Source: Thermoprotei archaeon
Lineage (GTDB): Archaea > Thermoproteota > Methanomethylicia > Nezhaarchaeales > WYZ-LMO8
NCBI GenBank assembly: GCA_003649565.1
Contig: QMSF01000030.1
Location: forward strand, 1 to 8,058
Length of the DNA stretch: 8,058 nt
Reading direction: 5' to 3'
Shown: piece after piece, positions 1 to 6,006 of the stretch
Layout: each line of letters begins with the position of its first letter
Position numbering within the stretch: position 1 is the first letter of the stretch
Position numbers and translations under genes: made by a program
The notes under the pieces: model-generated
Told to the model about the DNA's origin: nothing
Databases searched by the model: none
What the model saw: the letters and a program-made list of their open reading frames with translations, nothing else

Positions 1-531
1 CATTCTAACGACGCTAAGCGATGATACGTTATTGTGTTTTAGTATCCCCATAATCTTGTCTCTATAGAGGTTTTTATCGCCAAAGATCGGACATCCCGAC
101 AATACGACTTTGCCTTTAAAATTCTCTTGGAAATTACCGTAGACGAAGGGTGCACAATCAGCTGCTATTACTAGATCGCAGTTATTCAAAGCTGATGCTC
201 GTGGATTTATCAATTCTAGCTTTACAGGCCAATTTGCGATTCCGCCTTCCTTGACACTAATCGTCTCATGATTATGATCGTTATGCTGAGCATGTAACTC
301 AAAAGGCTCTGCTTCTCGCTCTTCAATGGTTATGGCTCCTTTAGGGCATTCCTTAATGCAAGCTCCAAGCCCATCACATAGAGACTCTTTTACCAGCCTA
401 GCCTTTCCATTAATTATTTTGAGGGCTCCTTCAGGACAAGCTGGGATGCAAGCTCCACATCCATCACATTTCTCCTCATCAATCTTAACTATCTTCCTCA
501 AGATCTTTCTACTCATCCACGACGCCATCAT
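1..531 (-). CDS. Di-cluster ferredoxin-like protein, Hcp-associated type (3' end outside window)
   Basis: Open through 177 codons from ATG 531 (also ATG 528 and 516) to the left edge, so the C-terminus is missing. Residues 22-33 are a full CxxCxxCxxxCP [4Fe-4S] motif. Residues 52-63 are a second motif, CDGLGACIKECP, in which the second cysteine is replaced by Leu55. A His-rich linker (HAQHNDHNH, about 80-88) follows, then a domain with AADCAPF and SGCPIFGD segments. From memory this architecture matches a family of about 250-290 residue ferredoxin-like proteins often encoded beside hcp in anaerobes (frdX-like genes of Hcp regulons). The likely role is electron transfer, possibly to Hcp; that partner is inferred from the neighbourhood. 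No ribosome site is obvious before ATG 531, but a TATA-like box about 22 bases upstream suits a leaderless transcript. It is divergent from the cysteine-tailed regulator. Confidence 0.85.
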   Translation of the reverse strand, partial: MMASWMSRKILRKIVKIDEEKCDGCGACIPACPEGALKIINGKARLVKESLCDGLGACIKECPKGAITIEEREAEPFELHAQHNDHNHETISVKEGGIANWPVKLELINPRASALNNCDLVIAADCAPFVYGNFQENFKGKVVLSGCPIFGDKNLYRDKIMGILKHNNVSSLSVVRM

Positions 532-548
532 ATATTGATCGTTGATAA

Positions 549-556
549 TTAATAAA
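549..556 (-). promoter_or_regulatory. Candidate TATA box of the ferredoxin-like gene
   Basis: On the minus strand this reads TTTATTAA, centred about 22 bases before ATG 531. That is the spacing expected if transcription starts at or next to the start codon (leaderless mRNA), which fits the lack of a ribosome site. The region is AT-rich, so the call is tentative. Confidence 0.4.
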
Positions 557-564
557 TGCTTCCA

Positions 565-582
565 TTATAAACAATAAGCTTA
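565..582 (+). promoter_or_regulatory. Candidate operator, copy 1 (shared with hcp upstream region)
   Basis: Reads TTATAAACAATAAGCTTA and contains the perfect 10-base palindrome ATAAGCTTAT (574-583), which runs into the TATA box of the downstream regulator. A similar element, TTATGAATAATAAGTTA, lies on the minus strand at 1251-1267 before hcp. The first 14 positions match at 12 sites. Binding by the cysteine-tailed regulator is inference from position; low base complexity makes chance similarity possible. Confidence 0.35.
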
Positions 583-588
583 TAAAAG
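579..588 (+). promoter_or_regulatory. TATA box of the cysteine-tailed Lrp regulator gene
   Basis: CTTATAAAAG is a good archaeal TATA box. Transcription would begin roughly at 605-610, which puts the ATG at 593 outside the message and leaves a very short leader holding the GGGGTG ribosome site (611-616). This decides the gene's start at ATG 623. Confidence 0.6.
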
Positions 589-622
589 GGGCATGTTTTT
601 AATTGATAAAGGGGTGTTTTGG

Positions 623-1216
623 ATGAACACTTTTCCAATGAGAGTTCCAGCTAAGCTCGATTCAAAGGATCTCAAGATAATATCGTTGTATTCTGAAGAT
701 CCAGAGATATCACAGGAGGAAATCGCAGAGAAGCTTCATATTTCTCAGCCTGCTGTTGCAGCTAGAGTTAAGAAGCTTAAGCGTATGGGGGCTCTTGAGC
801 ATAAAGTTGGCATTGATCCATTGAAGATTGGACTTCATGTAGCTAAGGTTGATGTTTCGACTATTAATGTTAATAAGGTTCTAAATAGGTTTAAGAATTG
901 TCCTTACTTTCTTAATGGCTTTGTCACTACAGGCAAGAATAACTTATGTTTGCTGTTTATGGCTGAAGACTTGTCGACATTAGAGGCCATTGTTGATAAT
1001 CACTTGAGGATTGATGAGGATGTTCGTGATGTAGAATTTAACATTGTGGTTTCAGCAGTTAAGGGTATCATAGCGCCGATTAAGATCTACGATAAACCTG
1101 AAGAAAGACCTCCATGTGGAAGCGCTATCATGTGCAGTGACTGCCCTAGCTTTAAAGATGGCTCTTGTGCTGGTTGCCCAGCTTTAGGGCATCATAGGAT
1201 AGCTGGTGAAGAATAA
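623..1216 (+). CDS. Lrp/AsnC-type transcription regulator with C-terminal five-cysteine motif
   Basis: The product is 197 residues from ATG 623, chosen because GGGGTG (611-616) sits 6 bases upstream and the TATA box at 579-588 would place the transcript start downstream of ATG 593. Residues about 13-60 form a winged helix-turn-helix typical of Lrp/AsnC (LDSKDLKII, then EEIAEKLHISQPAVAARVKKL). Residues about 66-155 look like a RAM-like effector/oligomerisation domain. The tail carries C165, C171, C174, C182 and C185 (CX5CX2CX7CX2C, ending in GCPALGHHR), a plausible iron-sulfur or zinc site absent from ordinary Lrp proteins of about 150 residues. Its position between the ferredoxin-like gene (divergent) and hcp (same strand, about 100 bases on) suggests it controls both in response to NO, redox or metal status. 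The domain call is firm; the ligand and targets are inferred. Confidence 0.85.
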   Translation: MNTFPMRVPAKLDSKDLKIISLYSEDPEISQEEIAEKLHISQPAVAARVKKLKRMGALEHKVGIDPLKIGLHVAKVDVSTINVNKVLNRFKNCPYFLNGFVTTGKNNLCLLFMAEDLSTLEAIVDNHLRIDEDVRDVEFNIVVSAVKGIIAPIKIYDKPEERPPCGSAIMCSDCPSFKDGSCAGCPALGHHRIAGEE

Positions 1217-1220
1217 GCTG

Positions 1221-1230
1221 CTTTATAAAT
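1221..1230 (+). promoter_or_regulatory. Candidate TATA box upstream of hcp (distal)
   Basis: CTTTATAAAT lies just after the regulator's stop codon. It would start a transcript near 1250 with a leader of about 70-90 bases. A second, nearer candidate is CTTTTAAG at 1276-1283. Read-through from the regulator gene is also possible because no T-rich terminator separates the two genes. Confidence 0.4.
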
Positions 1231-1232
1231 AA

Positions 1233-1280
1233 AAAAGAGTATTCATCCCCTAACTTATTATTCATAACAAAAACTCTTTT
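1233..1280. repeat. 8-base inverted repeat before hcp
   Basis: AAAAGAGT (1233-1240) and ACTCTTTT (1273-1280) are perfect inverted copies separated by 32 bases. The right arm overlaps the proximal TATA-like CTTTTAAG. It could be a regulator site or a weak hairpin; the arms are short, so it may be chance. Confidence 0.35.
1251..1267 (-). promoter_or_regulatory. Candidate operator, copy 2 (upstream of hcp)
   Basis: On the minus strand it reads TTATGAATAATAAGTTA, resembling TTATAAACAATAAGCTTA at 565-582. It lies between the two TATA candidates of hcp, a position where a bound regulator would affect transcription. The assignment to the adjacent Lrp-type regulator is inference. Confidence 0.35.
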
Positions 1281-1283
1281 AAG
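1276..1283 (+). promoter_or_regulatory. Candidate TATA box upstream of hcp (proximal)
   Basis: CTTTTAAG matches the TATA-like core in the pckA/Lrp control region. Transcription would start near 1305, just before AGGGTGG (1308-1314), a ribosome-site-like sequence 5 bases ahead of a TTG at 1320 in the hcp frame. Confidence 0.4.
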
Positions 1284-1340
1284 TTAAAAATGCATTGTTT
1301 ATTCTGCAGGGTGGTATATTTGAGGCATGAGCGTTTAGAC

Positions 1341-2630
1341 ATGTTTTGTTATCAATGTGCTCAAACAGCAAGAGGCACTGGCTGTACAATAAGAGGTGTT
1401 TGTGGGAAGAGTGCTACTGCTGCTCGACTTCAAGATTTCCTGATTTTTGGTGTTAAGGGTATTTCAGCATATGCTTATCATGCTAGAGAACTTGGCTATA
1501 GCGATCCAGAGGTCAATGCGTTTTTAGAGGAGGCAATGTTCACAACGTTAACCAACGTCAATTTTGATGAAAAAGAGCTTTTCGAGTACTGCTTGAAGTT
1601 GGGCGAGATCAACATTAGGGTTATGAGACTGTTAAAGAAGGCTCACATAGAGACTTATGGTGAGCCTGAACCCACTTTTGTCAGAACTAGCACTGTTAAG
1701 GGTCATGGCATTATAGTGACAGGTCATAGCCTAAAGGCTTTAGAAGAACTGTTAAAGCAGACTGAGGGTACAGGAATCAAGGTATATACGCATTCAGAGA
1801 TGCTTCCAGCTCATGGATATCCTAAGCTGAAAAAGTATGAGCATTTAGTTGGGAATTTAGGTAAGGCATGGCATGATCAAAGGCAGCTTTTCGCTAAATA
1901 TCCTATGGCTATATTGGCGACAACTAACTGTGCATTGATACCAACCGATGCATATAGAGATAGGATCTTCACAACAGGGCCCGTCAGATTGCCTGGTGTT
2001 AAGCACATTAAGGGATTTGACTATTCTGAGGTCATTAAGAAGGCAGAGGAGCTACCTGAAGTACAAGAGGAGGAGAATAAGGTAACGCTTTTAACTGGAG
2101 TTTCTAGATCAGCAATCTTGCAGAATGCTAAGAGGATTAAGGAGCTCGTAGATGAAGGCAAATTAAAGCATATATTTCTGATAGGTGGCTGTGATTCTCC
2201 ATTAAAGGAGAATGAATATTTCAGAGAGTTGGCAATGAAACTGCCAAAGGACACCTTGATCTTGACGTTGGCATGCGGTAAATACAGGATTAACGACTTG
2301 AATTTGGGCGATATTGAAGGTATACCGAGGTTATTAGACTTAGGTCAGTGCAATGATGCTATAGTCGCCATAGACTTGCTTCCAGACTTGGCTAAGCTGT
2401 TAGGAGTTGAAGTTAATGAGCTCCCATTGACTATAGTGCTAAGCTGGTTTGAACAAAAAGCTATAAGCATTTTACTGAGCCTACTATACCTCGGAGTCAA
2501 AGGAATATACTTAGGACCAAGGCTTCCAGCATGGATTAACGATGATATCCTCAAGATTCTCAGAGAACGTTATGACCTAAAGCTGATATCAAATCCGGAT
2601 GCTGACTTGAAGGCTATGCTAAGGAGTTGA
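1341..2630 (+). CDS. hcp: Hybrid-cluster protein (hydroxylamine reductase), short class III-like form
   Basis: The product is 429 residues from ATG 1341, where the canonical N-terminus [15 protein letters not shown] begins. N-terminal cubane-cluster cysteines are C3, C6, C15 and C21. All expected ligands of the hybrid 4Fe-2S-2O cluster are present: H129 (TGHS), E153 ([11 protein letters not shown]), C197 (TTNC), C284 (GGCDS), C312 (LACGKYR), C337 (LGQCND) and E371 (SWFEQKA). At about 430 rather than about 550 residues it lacks part of the helical N-terminal region, as in archaeal/thermophile short forms. Hcp proteins reduce hydroxylamine in vitro and are linked to NO detoxification in the cytoplasm. 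A TTG at 1320 preceded by AGGGTGG (1308-1314) is a credible alternative start, adding seven residues. Neighbours (cysteine-tailed regulator, ferredoxin-like protein) support a nitrosative-stress unit. Confidence 0.95.
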   Translation: MFCYQCAQTARGTGCTIRGVCGKSATAARLQDFLIFGVKGISAYAYHARELGYSDPEVNAFLEEAMFTTLTNVNFDEKELFEYCLKLGEINIRVMRLLKKAHIETYGEPEPTFVRTSTVKGHGIIVTGHSLKALEELLKQTEGTGIKVYTHSEMLPAHGYPKLKKYEHLVGNLGKAWHDQRQLFAKYPMAILATTNCALIPTDAYRDRIFTTGPVRLPGVKHIKGFDYSEVIKKAEELPEVQEEENKVTLLTGVSRSAILQNAKRIKELVDEGKLKHIFLIGGCDSPLKENEYFRELAMKLPKDTLILTLACGKYRINDLNLGDIEGIPRLLDLGQCNDAIVAIDLLPDLAKLLGVEVNELPLTIVLSWFEQKAISILLSLLYLGVKGIYLGPRLPAWINDDILKILRERYDLKLISNPDADLKAMLRS

Positions 2631-2652
2631 TAGCAACACATCGCCTCATTCT

Positions 2653-3090
2653 TCATTTTTGTTTTAGAGCTTTAATTATTGGATCTGATGGCTTGTACTT
2701 TACGACCTCTCTCACTATGAGGGTCTCAGTTTCTATTACGCCATCTATTCTATGTATTGAATCGATGACCTTTGACAGCTCGTCTCTATCTCTGACTAGG
2801 ACTTCTAGCAGCATGTCATGATGACCATAGACGTAATGCGCCTGTGCTATTTGTCTAAGCTTTTTAACCTTAGATTCAACTCTTCTCCTAGCTTCATCAC
2901 TTGGCAGCACTCTGACCATAATGTAGGCTTTAAGGTTTAAGCCTAGCTTGCTGAGATCAGGCAATGCTGTATACCTTAGCGAAAATTCCTTCTCCAATTT
3001 CTTAAGCCTCTTAGATAATGTTTGTCTACTAACACCCAGTTCCTGCGCTAACTTGTAGATCGGCTTACGGGAATTCTCCATTAACTTCAC
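2653..3090 (-). CDS. Lrp/AsnC family transcription regulator (start uncertain)
   Basis: The product is 145 residues from GTG 3090. It has an N-terminal helix-turn-helix (KPIYKLAQELGVSRQTLSKR, about residues 9-28), then a RAM domain (about 50-135, with AYIMVRVL and HYVYGHHDMLLEVLVRD segments) for ligand binding and oligomerisation. Starting at GTG 3090 cuts off the first half of helix 1: in-frame codons upstream (3091-3117) encode VNTLDRELL, a typical Lrp start (LDR.LL). No ATG, GTG or TTG occurs there before the stop at 3127-3129. A strong ribosome site (AAAGGAG, 3128-3122) sits just before this extension, so the true protein probably begins near 3117-3111 or the sequence has a one-base error. 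It is divergent from pckA across a shared control region and probably regulates itself and pckA; the ligand is unknown. Confidence 0.88.
   Translation of the reverse strand: MKLMENSRKPIYKLAQELGVSRQTLSKRLKKLEKEFSLRYTALPDLSKLGLNLKAYIMVRVLPSDEARRRVESKVKKLRQIAQAHYVYGHHDMLLEVLVRDRDELSKVIDSIHRIDGVIETETLIVREVVKYKPSDPIIKALKQK
2656..2665 (+). terminator. T-rich terminator after hcp
   Basis: TTTTTGTTTT lies 26 bases beyond the hcp stop, inside the 3' end of the convergent Lrp gene. Archaeal termination commonly uses such T-runs on the coding strand without a hairpin. Confidence 0.5.
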
Positions 3091-3126
3091 TAGGAGCTCT
3101 CTGTCTAGCGTGTTAACCCATCTCCT

Positions 3127-3141
3127 TTAACAAAATGTTAA
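3127..3141. promoter_or_regulatory. Candidate Lrp operator, site 1 (palindromic)
   Basis: TTAACAAAATGTTAA is a palindrome of TTAAC/GTTAA arms around AAAAT. It overlaps the expected transcript start and ribosome site of the minus-strand Lrp gene, so occupancy would block it. A related copy in inverted orientation lies at 3163-3176. Assignment to the encoded Lrp regulator is inferred from the divergent layout and from the family's usual autoregulation. Confidence 0.55.
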
Positions 3142-3150
3142 AATGAGAAG

Positions 3151-3160
3151 ACTTTTAAGT
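3151..3160. promoter_or_regulatory. Central TATA-like element serving divergent promoters
   Basis: ACTTTTAAGT reads CTTTTAAG on the plus strand and CTTAAAAG on the minus strand. It is about 25 bases from the predicted starts of both messages (about 3180 for pckA, about 3130 for the Lrp gene). One element may thus be shared, making the two promoters face to face and probably competitive. Confidence 0.5.
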
Positions 3161-3162
3161 GT

Positions 3163-3176
3163 TTCATTTTGTTAAA
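3163..3176. promoter_or_regulatory. Candidate Lrp operator, site 2 (inverted copy)
   Basis: Bases 3165-3176, CATTTTGTTAAA, are the exact reverse complement of TTTAACAAAATG at 3126-3137. The pair flanks the central TATA-like element symmetrically. Site 2 lies just before the expected pckA transcript start, suited to blocking or looping by an Lrp oligomer. Confidence 0.55.
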
Positions 3177-3192
3177 AGGGAGGGCGTGATTA

Positions 3193-3237
3193 ATGGAGAG
3201 GAGGGGCTTTAGGGTTTGGCCAGCATTATCGGCGTAG
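3193..3237 (+). other. Short upstream ORF overlapping the pckA start
   Basis: ATG 3193 opens a 14-codon frame (MERRGFRVWPALSA) ending at TAG 3235-3237, overlapping the first 22 bases of pckA in another frame. GGGAGGGCGTGA (3178-3189) lies before it as a possible ribosome site, although the predicted transcript start (about 3180) may fall within that sequence. The pckA ribosome site GAGGAGGGG (3198-3206) is inside the ORF. Whether it is translated is unknown; it could be chance. Confidence 0.3.
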
Positions 3238-4994
3238 ACATCGAGGGTATCTTGAGAGATGTATTAGAGAATGTGAAGATGCTTGAGGAGCAACCTAATG
3301 TCTCTAAGCTGAGCTCTGAAGAGCTGCGCGCTATAGCTGAACAACACGCGATAAAGACTAAGTATGGGAATCTCGTCTTCATGACCAGTGTTAGGAATAG
3401 AAGCGCTGGTTTGACAGTATACATAGGAAGCCCAAGAGTCATGGATTATCAACAGCTAAGCGAAAAGCAAATAGACATTCTTGAGAAGGTTCCTGAGACT
3501 CTCGATAGAGTTCATAAATATGTTAAGAAAGCCCCTCTTGTGCGTGTTGATAAGGTCATGGGTAGTAATGAGGAGTTTACGCCTATATGTACGATGTATG
3601 TTTCAACTCAGAGAAAAGACTGTATTAGGCTTGCTTACATGTTAGATGTCTTGCTCTTTAATAAGGATGAAGTGGTTTTAGGTAAGGAGCATCCCCACTT
3701 ATACTTGCTTTACATACCTGAGTGGCAGGAGAAGGATAGGCAAATTTTGGTGTTCCCTGAAATAGGCGTGACTTATGTCTTAGGCTCAGACTACTTTGGT
3801 GAGGCGAAGAAGGGCTTTCTGAGAATGGCTATGTGGTGTGCGAAGCAGAGAGGCATGCTTGGTGTTCATGCTGGAGCTAAAATAGTCAAGGCTAGAGGGC
3901 CTGATGGTAGGCTGCGCAGATACTCCATGCTCCTCTTCGGCTTATCAGCTACTGGAAAAACCACACATACATGCCATAATCATGGTTTAGACCCTAACTT
4001 GGGTGAGGGCATAGAGATAGTTCAAGATGATGTGCTCTTCTTGAAGAAAGATGGATCGGCCCTTGGAACTGAAAATGGCTTCTTCCTGAAGACTGATATA
4101 GACCCGGTAAATCAGCCATTGATTTGGAAGGCTGCTACTAAGGAGAGAGCAGTATTCGAGAATGTACTCGTCGATTTTGAGGGTAATGTCCACTTCCTTG
4201 ATGATACGCTTACAGGTAATGGTAGAGGCGTCTTCCCCAGATCAGACTTAGATCCCTCCTGCCTAAGCCCATCAATAAACCTACCTCCTCTAAGTGAGCT
4301 TGACGGCATGATAATAATATTCATTACTAGGAGGAACACGGTTGTACCAATAATATCGAAATTAACAATAGAGCAAGCTGCTGCAGCATTTATGCTTGGT
4401 GAGTCTATTGAGACATCTGCTAGCGATCCTACGAGGATAGGAGAGTCTGTTAGGGTTGTAGGTACAAATCCATTTATCGTAGGCGATCCAGCTGAAGAGG
4501 GTTTATGGTTCTACGACTTCTTAAAGCAGAATAAGGATAAAGTGCAATGCTACCTGCTTAATACAGGCGGTGTAGGCGAGATCTTAACTAAGAAGGGTCG
4601 AAAGGTCATTGTCGAGCAGAGACCACTTCGAGTCCAAATATGGGAAACGGCATCGATAATTCGAGGAATATTGAGGAGAACTATAGAGTGGACTTATGAG
4701 CCCTACTTTGGCGTCATGGTTCCAAGCCATGTAGAAGGCGTGGATATCGCAAAGTTCAATCCAGAGAACTTCTACACAAGAGAGCAGATGGAGGAATATA
4801 TCAAGCAACTCAAGGCTGAAAGGGCCTACTACATGATTCATAATTACTGGAGCTTCCTAGAGAAGATAGAGTTGACTGAGGAGCTTGTAAGATTCATAGG
4901 CTTAGATGTTGTAAGTTACGAGTTCCCTCCACCACAACGCAGAGAAGAGAATATAGAGCAGACAGAGGTTCTTGATGTCACGCAGAAAAGCTGA
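3216..4994 (+). CDS. pckA: Phosphoenolpyruvate carboxykinase, ATP-type
   Basis: The product is 592 residues from TTG 3216, the first start after an in-frame TAG (3210-3212), with GAGGAGGGG (3198-3206) 9 bases upstream. The enzyme interconverts oxaloacetate and PEP plus CO2 using a nucleotide, in the cytoplasm at the gluconeogenesis/TCA junction. Conserved ATP-type elements are: K198-K199 (GEAKKG), H218 (GVHAGA), P-loop GLSATGKTTH (242-251), the acidic metal pair D271-D272 (QDDVLF) and DDTLTGNGRGVFP (329-341) with R337. These match the E. coli substrate and Mn/Mg ligands Lys213, His232 and Asp269 in order and spacing. GTP-type enzymes have different signatures. Oddities are the P-loop Ala245 where bacterial enzymes usually have Gly, and a length about 50-60 residues above the usual 530-540, with a charged C-terminal tail. 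The divergent Lrp gene is the likely regulator. Confidence 0.93.
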   Translation: MASIIGVDIEGILRDVLENVKMLEEQPNVSKLSSEELRAIAEQHAIKTKYGNLVFMTSVRNRSAGLTVYIGSPRVMDYQQLSEKQIDILEKVPETLDRVHKYVKKAPLVRVDKVMGSNEEFTPICTMYVSTQRKDCIRLAYMLDVLLFNKDEVVLGKEHPHLYLLYIPEWQEKDRQILVFPEIGVTYVLGSDYFGEAKKGFLRMAMWCAKQRGMLGVHAGAKIVKARGPDGRLRRYSMLLFGLSATGKTTHTCHNHGLDPNLGEGIEIVQDDVLFLKKDGSALGTENGFFLKTDIDPVNQPLIWKAATKERAVFENVLVDFEGNVHFLDDTLTGNGRGVFPRSDLDPSCLSPSINLPPLSELDGMIIIFITRRNTVVPIISKLTIEQAAAAFMLGESIETSASDPTRIGESVRVVGTNPFIVGDPAEEGLWFYDFLKQNKDKVQCYLLNTGGVGEILTKKGRKVIVEQRPLRVQIWETASIIRGILRRTIEWTYEPYFGVMVPSHVEGVDIAKFNPENFYTREQMEEYIKQLKAERAYYMIHNYWSFLEKIELTEELVRFIGLDVVSYEFPPPQRREENIEQTEVLDVTQKS

Positions 4995-4995
4995 A

Positions 4996-5007
4996 TGAAA
5001 AAGAAGA
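4996..5007 (-). terminator. T-rich terminator after the NuoH-like gene
   Basis: Immediately past the minus-strand stop (5010-5012) the transcript would read CTTCTTTTTCAT, a T-rich run of the archaeal terminator kind. It occupies the 15-base gap to the convergent pckA stop. No comparable T-run follows pckA on the plus strand. Confidence 0.45.
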
Positions 5008-5009
5008 TG

Positions 5010-6002
5010 TTAAGCTATGACGTGGGGTATAATGACTGATATTATCAGGGCTATAGCTGCCATTGGCAGAACGTACTTCCAGAATATCACGAGGGCTTGA
5101 TCTATTCTTAATCTTGCTGTCATAGCTCTAATCCATGTTACTACCGTGACTACCACTATGTACTCTATTGCTGCTATTATGAGCGCGATATACCAGGGCA
5201 ACCACATGAAGGGTATGAAGCCTCCAAAGAACAACATAGTTATCAATAGCGAGCCTACGACAATTTCTATGTCGTGAAGACCTAGAATTAACGCTAGCTT
5301 AAAGCCAGAATACTCAGTGAAAGGCCCTGCCACTATTTCTGTCTCTGCTTCAGGTATATCGAATGGCTTTGCGAAGAGCTTGCATTGAAGCGATAGGAGA
5401 GCTGCTATTAACGCTAGTATCATCGGCACTACAGTGTAGGGATTTAACCATAACTTCCAGGCGGTAAAACAAGAAACGTAGAGTGAATACTTTGATCCAT
5501 AAATTGCGCTTGATAGAACCACTGGCGTTAAGACTGAGGCTACAAATGCAACTTCATATGCAAGTGTCATGCTGAATACTCTCGATGTACCGACGGTGCT
5601 AAATGGGTTTGGAGTTAATATTCCTATAAGGGCTATTGCTATGGTGGGCCAGACTAGCAGGTACATGGCTAGCATTATGTCATAGCTTGCTGCTATCGGG
5701 TGTAGTGGCGCTATTGGCAGCATCAACGTCAAGGCGACGAGTGAGCCTATAGCTGTTGATAAGAGCACCACGGCCAATCGCGGGTTGGAGCCTTCTGTTG
5801 AAATATCTTCCTTGAAGAAGAGCTTGAGGTAATCGGCTATTGGCTGTAGAATTCCAAATGGACCTGTATGTAGAGGCCCTATTCTACTTTGCATGTGAGC
5901 ATACACTTTTCGATAGTACCATTGAGTTAACCATACGGCTATGCTCAGGAATATGAGGCCTGGAAATACTATGACTTCGAATATGAGCTCATAAGGTATC
6001 AT
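5010..6002 (-). CDS. NuoH/MbhM-like membrane subunit of an energy-converting complex
   Basis: The product is 330 residues from ATG 6002, 4 bases after the upstream stop, suggesting coupled translation. It has about eight hydrophobic membrane segments. NuoH-family signatures are: QSRIGPLHTGPFGILQP (38-54) followed by a loop with KLFFKED; an acidic residue, E150, inside a helix (LAYEVAF); the conserved cytoplasmic loop KPFDIPEAETEIVAG (212-226) with EYSG (230-233); and ARLRIDQ (296-302). This subunit anchors the hydrophilic redox arm to the membrane and starts the proton or sodium path in complex I, Fpo, Ech and Mbh. The order antiporter, small subunit, NuoH-like resembles Thermococcales Mbh genes H, I and M, but the intervening small, Fe-S and large hydrogenase-like subunits are absent here. 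It is the last gene of its operon in the window, convergent with pckA. Confidence 0.93.
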   Translation of the reverse strand: MIPYELIFEVIVFPGLIFLSIAVWLTQWYYRKVYAHMQSRIGPLHTGPFGILQPIADYLKLFFKEDISTEGSNPRLAVVLLSTAIGSLVALTLMLPIAPLHPIAASYDIMLAMYLLVWPTIAIALIGILTPNPFSTVGTSRVFSMTLAYEVAFVASVLTPVVLSSAIYGSKYSLYVSCFTAWKLWLNPYTVVPMILALIAALLSLQCKLFAKPFDIPEAETEIVAGPFTEYSGFKLALILGLHDIEIVVGSLLITMLFFGGFIPFMWLPWYIALIIAAIEYIVVVTVVTWIRAMTARLRIDQALVIFWKYVLPMAAIALIISVIIPHVIA

Positions 6003-6006
6003 GGCT

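Noticed and set aside
326..538. Plus-strand ORF of 70 codons
   Set aside because: It is the antisense shadow of the ferredoxin-like gene, whose cysteine motifs are clearly encoded on the minus strand.
593..622. Ten-residue N-terminal extension of the cysteine-tailed regulator from ATG 593
   Set aside because: The TATA box at 579-588 would start transcription downstream of this ATG, and the GGGGTG site points to ATG 623.
1290..1340. Seventeen-residue N-terminal extension of Hcp (from ATG 1290) containing two extra cysteines
   Set aside because: The family's conserved N-terminus begins at MFCYQC (1341), and no ribosome site precedes ATG 1290. At most the TTG at 1320 is credible.
2627..2821. 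Plus-strand ORF directly after hcp
   Set aside because: It is antisense to the Lrp gene, with no recognisable domain and a Ser-rich composition typical of a shadow frame.
3178..3214. Possible G-quadruplex in the pckA leader (four runs of three or more G)
   Set aside because: One loop would be 18 bases and the G-runs coincide with ribosome-site-like sequences, which explain them more simply.
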